From Bradyrhizobium sp. cir1 (GTDB lineage Bacteria; Pseudomonadota; Alphaproteobacteria; Rhizobiales; Xanthobacteraceae), in contig NZ_JACIHE010000002.1 of NCBI RefSeq assembly GCF_014198245.1, positions 212,178-276,177 on the forward strand: 64,000 nt of DNA, written 5' to 3'. Below the pieces are notes generated by a model. It worked only from the letters and a program-made list of their open reading frames with translations. It searched no databases and had not been told where the DNA came from. Shown piece after piece: positions 60,311 through 64,000 of the stretch. The number at the start of each line of letters is the position of its first letter. The first letter of the stretch is position 1. The translations under genes and the position numbers were made by a program.

Positions 60311-61504
60311 TCACACTACCTTGGCGTCCCTCAGCTTGCTGATCTCGTCCGCACTGAGGCCGAATTCCTTCAGCACATCGTCGGTCTGCTCGCCGAATTC
60401 CGGCGGTCGCGCCACCATCCTGCTCGGCGTGCGCGACAGCGTCACGGGCTGGCCGACCAGGCGGATATGGCGGCCCTCGTCGTTCGGCACGTCCTGCGCG
60501 ATGCCGAGATGCTTGACCTGCGCGTCCTCGAACATCTGGTCAATGGCATAGATCGGTCCGCAGGGAACGCCGGCCTCGTTGAGCTCGCGGACCCAGGTCT
60601 CGGTCGACTTCGTCACGGTGCGCTTCTCGATCTCGGCGTTGAGCGCGTCGCGATTCCTAGAGCGGGCGGGGGCCGTCGCATAGTCGGGATGACTGTAGAG
60701 CTCCGGCGCGCCGATCGCCTGCGCACAGCGCTCCCAGATCCGCCCGCCGGTCGTGGCGATGTTGATGTACCCGTCCGAGGTCTTGAACACGCCGGTCGGG
60801 ATGCTGGTCGGATGATTGTTGCCGGCCTGTTTTGCCACTTCCTTCTCCATCAGCCAGCGTGCGGCCTGGAAGTCGAGCATGAAGATCTGGGCCTGCAGCA
60901 GCGAGGTCTGCACCCACTGTCCCTTGCCCGAGACCTCGCGCTCGAGCAGCGCGGTGAGGATGCCCATGGCGCAGAACAGGCCCGCGGTGAGGTCGGCGAC
61001 GGGAATGCCGACCCGCATCGGTCCTTCGCCCGGCGCGCCGGTGATCGACATCAGCCCGCCCATGCCTTGCGCGATCTGATCGAAGCCCGGCCGCTTGTGA
61101 TAGGGGCCGTCCTGGCCGAAGCCGGAGATGCTGCCATAGACGATGCGCGGATTGATTGCGGCGAGGCTCTCATAGTCGATGCCGAGCTTCTTCTTCACGT
61201 CGGGACGAAAATTCTCGACCACGACGTCGGCCTTGGCCGCGAGGCGCTTGAACACGGCAAGCCCGCGCTCGTCCTTCAGGTTCAGCGTCATCGCCCGCTT
61301 GTTGCGATGCAAATTCTGGAAGTCGGAACCCCTGCGCGGCCCGCCCGGCTGCTCGCCGCCGGCATCCTCGGTCAGTGCGTCGATCTTGATGACGTTGGCG
61401 CCCCAGTCAGCGAGCTGACGCACGCAGGTGGGCCCGGACCGGACGCGCGTCAGATCAAGCACGGTGAAGCGCGACAGGGCTTCCGAGGCATGCGGAAAGG
61501 GCAT
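60311..61504 (-). CDS. CaiB/BaiF-family (class III) CoA transferase
   Basis: A cytoplasmic CoA transferase of 397 residues. The family sequence is complete: FTVLDLTRVRSGPTCVRQLA, VVVENFRPDVKKKLGIDYES and GFGQDGPYHKRPGFDQIAQG, in which Asp142 is the expected acyl-carrying residue. ATG 61504 has GGAGCC upstream. It moves CoA between a carboxylic acid and an acyl-CoA donor. The substrate cannot be inferred from the neighbours. Confidence 0.87.
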   Translation of the reverse strand: MPFPHASEALSRFTVLDLTRVRSGPTCVRQLADWGANVIKIDALTEDAGGEQPGGPRRGSDFQNLHRNKRAMTLNLKDERGLAVFKRLAAKADVVVENFRPDVKKKLGIDYESLAAINPRIVYGSISGFGQDGPYHKRPGFDQIAQGMGGLMSITGAPGEGPMRVGIPVADLTAGLFCAMGILTALLEREVSGKGQWVQTSLLQAQIFMLDFQAARWLMEKEVAKQAGNNHPTSIPTGVFKTSDGYINIATTGGRIWERCAQAIGAPELYSHPDYATAPARSRNRDALNAEIEKRTVTKSTETWVRELNEAGVPCGPIYAIDQMFEDAQVKHLGIAQDVPNDEGRHIRLVGQPVTLSRTPSRMVARPPEFGEQTDDVLKEFGLSADEISKLRDAKVV

Positions 61505-61647
61505 CTTGAAAGGCTCCGGGACAGATTGCGGAGCCACCATAGTGCCGAAACGTCGGGCGGCAAGTCTGCCTCGACGCGGATGCCGCCTGTCGAAATGCAG
61601 GTCTGACCGGGGCTGGCCTGACGCAGCGTGCCGCTCCGCGCAAGCGA

Positions 61648-61962
61648 TCAGCGCGACAGGCGCTTCAGCTCGGCGCGCGCCTGCTCGGCCAGCGGGTCAT
61701 CGCCGTGGCGCGCTATGAAGAGCTCGAACGCCTCCTGCGTCCCCGTCCGACGGGCGGCTTCGAATTCCTCCGCCACCGCGGCGGAAGGATCGCGGGCCAT
61801 TGGCATCGAGGGGGCGCGTCCCGCCTTGGTATTCCCCTTGCTGCTTTCGTCCGCATTGGCTTTCGAGGCCATGACAGGCTGTTCTCCGATGGGCAGACGG
61901 TCCGGCCAGGCGAGCATCGCCAGGGCTCCGATCAGACCGGCCGAAAGTGGGCCAAGTTTCAT
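61648..61962 (-). CDS. Small exported protein of unknown function
   Basis: A protein of 104 residues starting MKLGPLSAGLIGALAMLAWP, a signal-like segment, followed by a charged linker (SKANADESSKGNTKAGRAPS) and a helical C-terminus (FEAARRTGTQEAFELFIARH, EQARAELKRLSR). The C-terminal part resembles short TPR-like tails of alphaproteobacterial proteins. ATG 61962 has AAGGAAA upstream. No function is known to me. Confidence 0.6.
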   Translation of the reverse strand: MKLGPLSAGLIGALAMLAWPDRLPIGEQPVMASKANADESSKGNTKAGRAPSMPMARDPSAAVAEEFEAARRTGTQEAFELFIARHGDDPLAEQARAELKRLSR

Positions 61963-62164
61963 GGTTTCCTTTTCGGAACAGGCGAGGCACGGAACTGAGT
62001 GCCGCCGCTGATCCGTATCACTACGGGATTTGATGGCTAACACGGCGTTACTGCCCGGCTGACGGCCCGATGCCCCAATTAAACCAAACGTATAACTCTC
62101 TAGCTAGAATCATGCCCCTGCGCCGCGAATCGCGCGCGATGCATCGTTCGTTCCGGAGAGTTCA

Positions 62165-64000
62165 TTGGCTACCTCTGTTTACGTCAGTGCCACCAACAAC
62201 GCCGAGATCGACGGCCTGCTGTCGGGCTACAAATGGGCCGGCACGATCAGCTACAGCTTTCCCGACTCGCCCAACGACTACGCCAATCCTTACACCGGCG
62301 GCAGCAGCGAACCGACGTCGTCGGGTTTCGCCTCGGCGCCGAGCCAGATGCAGGCGGCGATCAACTACGCGATCGGGCTGATCATCGGCTACACCAACGC
62401 CACGATCCAGTACAACGGGACCGGCAGCGGCGATATCATGATCGCGCAGTCGCCGTCCGCCAATCCGACCTCCTACGCCTACTACCCCGGCAATTATTCA
62501 GCGGGGGGCGATATATGGTTCGGCACCCAGTACAACTACTCGCTGGCCAAGCTCGGCAACTACTATTTCACGACGGCGCTGCACGAGCTCGGCCACGCCT
62601 TCGGCCTCAAGCACAGCCAGGAGGCCGGCGGCCCGGCCAACGTCGCGGTGCCGACCGCGCATGACGATAGCGAATACACCGTCATGAGCTATCGCAGCTA
62701 TGTCGGTGCGTCGACGACCAGCGGTTACACCAATGAGGCCTACGGATATCCGCAGACCTACATGGCCAACGATATCCTCGCGCTTCAGACGATGTACGGC
62801 GCGGACTACACGACCCAGAGCGGCAGCACGGTCTACACCTGGAATCCGACGACGGGCCAGGAGTTCATCAACGGCGTCGGGCAACTCGCGCCGGGCGGCG
62901 GCGCTGGCGGCTCGGCCAATCGCATCTACGAGACGGTGTGGGATGGCGGCGGCGTCGATACCTACGACCTGTCGAACTACACGACGAACCTGAGCATCAA
63001 CCTCAATCCCGGCGCCTCATCGCTGTTCTCTGCGACGCAACTGGCCAATCTCGGCAACGGCCATTACGCCTCGGGCAACGTCTACAACGCCTACCTCTAC
63101 AACAACGACGCGCGCTCCTACATCGATAACGCCATCGGCGGGTCCGGCAACGACACCATCGTCGGCAACGCCACCGCCAACACGCTGAACGGCAGCATCG
63201 GCAACGACACGATCACCGGCGGCGCCGGCAACGACACCATCGTCGGCGGCGCCGGCACCGATACGGCCGTGTATTCGGGTAACGAGGCTAACTATTCCAT
63301 CTCATTCAATCCCAACACGCAGATTTTCACCATCAAGGATCTCCGCTCGGGTTCGCCGGACGGTACCGATACCGTTTCAGGAACGGAATATTTCCAATTT
63401 GCGGACGGTCCGGTCGCGAGTTTCTCGTTCGCCTCGCCTATCGCGATCGAGTCCTCTGGCACGACGAGCTTGGTCCAAGTTGGGAATAACTATTTCCTCA
63501 ATCCTGCGGCGGGCGGAACAGGGCCTGAGCTTATCTTTTTGGGAGCGCCGGTCACGGTCGGCATGTGGATGGACTGGTCGCCGATCGGGGCGGAGCAGAC
63601 CGGCAACGGCTACGAAGTGGCTTGGAAGAATGCGAGTACGGGCCAGTACAATGTCTGGAGCACCGACTCGAACGGCAATTACGGCGCGAACCTGCTCAGT
63701 TTCGTTTCCGGGACGAGCACGGCGCTGCAATCGTATGAGACCACATTCCATCAGGATCTCAATGGCGACGGTGTAATTGGTGCACCAACGGTCGCGATCG
63801 AGTCCTCTGGCACGACGAGCTTGGTCCAAGTTGGGAACAACTATTTCCTCAATCCTGCGGCAGGCGGAACAGGGCCTGAGCTTATGTTTTCGAGTGCACC
63901 GGTCACGGTCGGCATGTGGATGGACTGGTCGCCGATCGGGGCGGAGCAGACCGGCAACGGCTACGAAGTGGCTTGGAAGAATGCGAGTACGGGCCAGTAC
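62165..64000 (+). CDS. Serralysin-like metalloprotease with RTX and tandem repeats (partial)
   Basis: At least 612 residues, cut by the window end. The TTG start at 62165 has GGAG seven bases upstream and begins ATSVYVSATNNAEIDGLLSG with no signal peptide. The zinc site is HELGHAFGLKH (residues 140-150), and the Met-turn is YTVMSYRSY (Met174), as in M10B peptidases. RTX nonapeptides follow (GGSGNDTIVGN, GGAGNDTIVGGAGTD), which bind calcium and usually direct type I secretion. From 63441 a 117-residue module ending DLNGDGVIG repeats in tandem. Confidence 0.85.
   Translation, partial: MATSVYVSATNNAEIDGLLSGYKWAGTISYSFPDSPNDYANPYTGGSSEPTSSGFASAPSQMQAAINYAIGLIIGYTNATIQYNGTGSGDIMIAQSPSANPTSYAYYPGNYSAGGDIWFGTQYNYSLAKLGNYYFTTALHELGHAFGLKHSQEAGGPANVAVPTAHDDSEYTVMSYRSYVGASTTSGYTNEAYGYPQTYMANDILALQTMYGADYTTQSGSTVYTWNPTTGQEFINGVGQLAPGGGAGGSANRIYETVWDGGGVDTYDLSNYTTNLSINLNPGASSLFSATQLANLGNGHYASGNVYNAYLYNNDARSYIDNAIGGSGNDTIVGNATANTLNGSIGNDTITGGAGNDTIVGGAGTDTAVYSGNEANYSISFNPNTQIFTIKDLRSGSPDGTDTVSGTEYFQFADGPVASFSFASPIAIESSGTTSLVQVGNNYFLNPAAGGTGPELIFLGAPVTVGMWMDWSPIGAEQTGNGYEVAWKNASTGQYNVWSTDSNGNYGANLLSFVSGTSTALQSYETTFHQDLNGDGVIGAPTVAIESSGTTSLVQVGNNYFLNPAAGGTGPELMFSSAPVTVGMWMDWSPIGAEQTGNGYEVAWKNASTGQY
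63441..64000 (+). repeat. Tandem 351-base repeat inside the protease gene
   Basis: The unit at 63441-63791 restarts at 63792 and runs past the window end. The part seen of the second copy is almost identical at DNA level (differences cluster near 63526-63541 and 63877-63892). Each unit encodes 117 residues starting AIESSGTTSLVQVGNNYFLN and ending with an EF-hand-like DLNGDGVIG. More copies may follow. Confidence 0.85.

Noticed and set aside
60293..61606. Plus-strand frame opposite the CoA-transferase gene
   Set aside because: Shadow of a well-supported gene; no domain seen.
63377..63829. Minus-strand frame inside the protease repeats
   Set aside because: It only reflects the tandem repeat read backwards.
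63441..64000. CRISPR-like array
   Set aside because: The repeat unit is 351 bases, in frame and protein-coding, without spacers.

Overview
The window looks like chromosome of a GC-rich alphaproteobacterium, most probably Bradyrhizobium or a close relative. This rests on the high-GC codon use, many LysR/GntR regulators, ABC, TTT and ACS-family MFS uptake systems, an Omp25/31-type porin and Rhizobiales-style palindromic repeats. No rRNA, complete tRNA, CRISPR array or replication origin was seen. All identifications come from reading the translated sequence; no database search was run.

Layout. (1) 1-3776: a branched-chain-amino-acid type ABC transporter (end of the binding protein, then livG-livF-livH-livM). 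(2) 3.9-6.3 kb: a dus remnant and a truncated metallohydrolase, then a TlpA-like / DsrE-like / DoxX set facing a LysR gene. (3) 7.3-10.6 kb: a decayed corridor with pieces of an IS630 transposase, an alpha/beta hydrolase, a CobW-type GTPase, a TRAP binding protein and a membrane protein, around an intact cytochrome b561/LysR pair. (4) 10.6-14.5 kb: catR / catB-catC-MFS, part of the catechol branch of beta-ketoadipate catabolism, without catA. (5) 14.5-19.3 kb: a redox island (LLM flavin oxidoreductase, DoxX, LysR, NADH azoreductase) with remnants of a xi-class GST, a YVTN propeller protein, a second LLM enzyme, a pirin and perhaps a flavin monooxygenase. (6) 19.4-22.6 kb: a secreted FAH-family protein, an ABC binding protein and a GntR regulator. 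(7) 23.5-30 kb: a TonB-dependent siderophore receptor, then a TetR-controlled EmrA/EmrB-like efflux pair with palindromic operators. (8) 30.3-32.2 kb: a group II intron whose reverse transcriptase reads YADV instead of YADD. (9) 32.6-41.6 kb: a 2-hydroxyacid/glyoxylate module (GlcG-like protein, 991-residue FAD/Fe-S dehydrogenase, GntR, two serine-glyoxylate aminotransferase paralogues, MFS carrier, unusual crotonase). (10) 41.8-54 kb: a Sel1 protein and a nearly complete type II secretion system (prepilin peptidase, gspD, gspE-M and a GspC-like protein). (11) 54.2-55.6 kb: an IS630-family element carrying a small winged-helix passenger gene. (12) 56-59.2 kb: a tctCBA transporter. (13) 59.4-64 kb: a porin, a CaiB-type CoA transferase, a small exported protein and the start of a serralysin-like metalloprotease with RTX and 117-residue tandem repeats, cut by the window end.

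The best leads are the altered intron reverse transcriptase, the IS630 passenger gene, a shared CCATC-N9-GATGG palindrome that may tie the LysR of the redox island to two promoters, the ATAC-N7-GTAT box in the cat promoter, the twin-aminotransferase module, and the density of frameshifted gene pieces between 3.9 and 19.3 kb.
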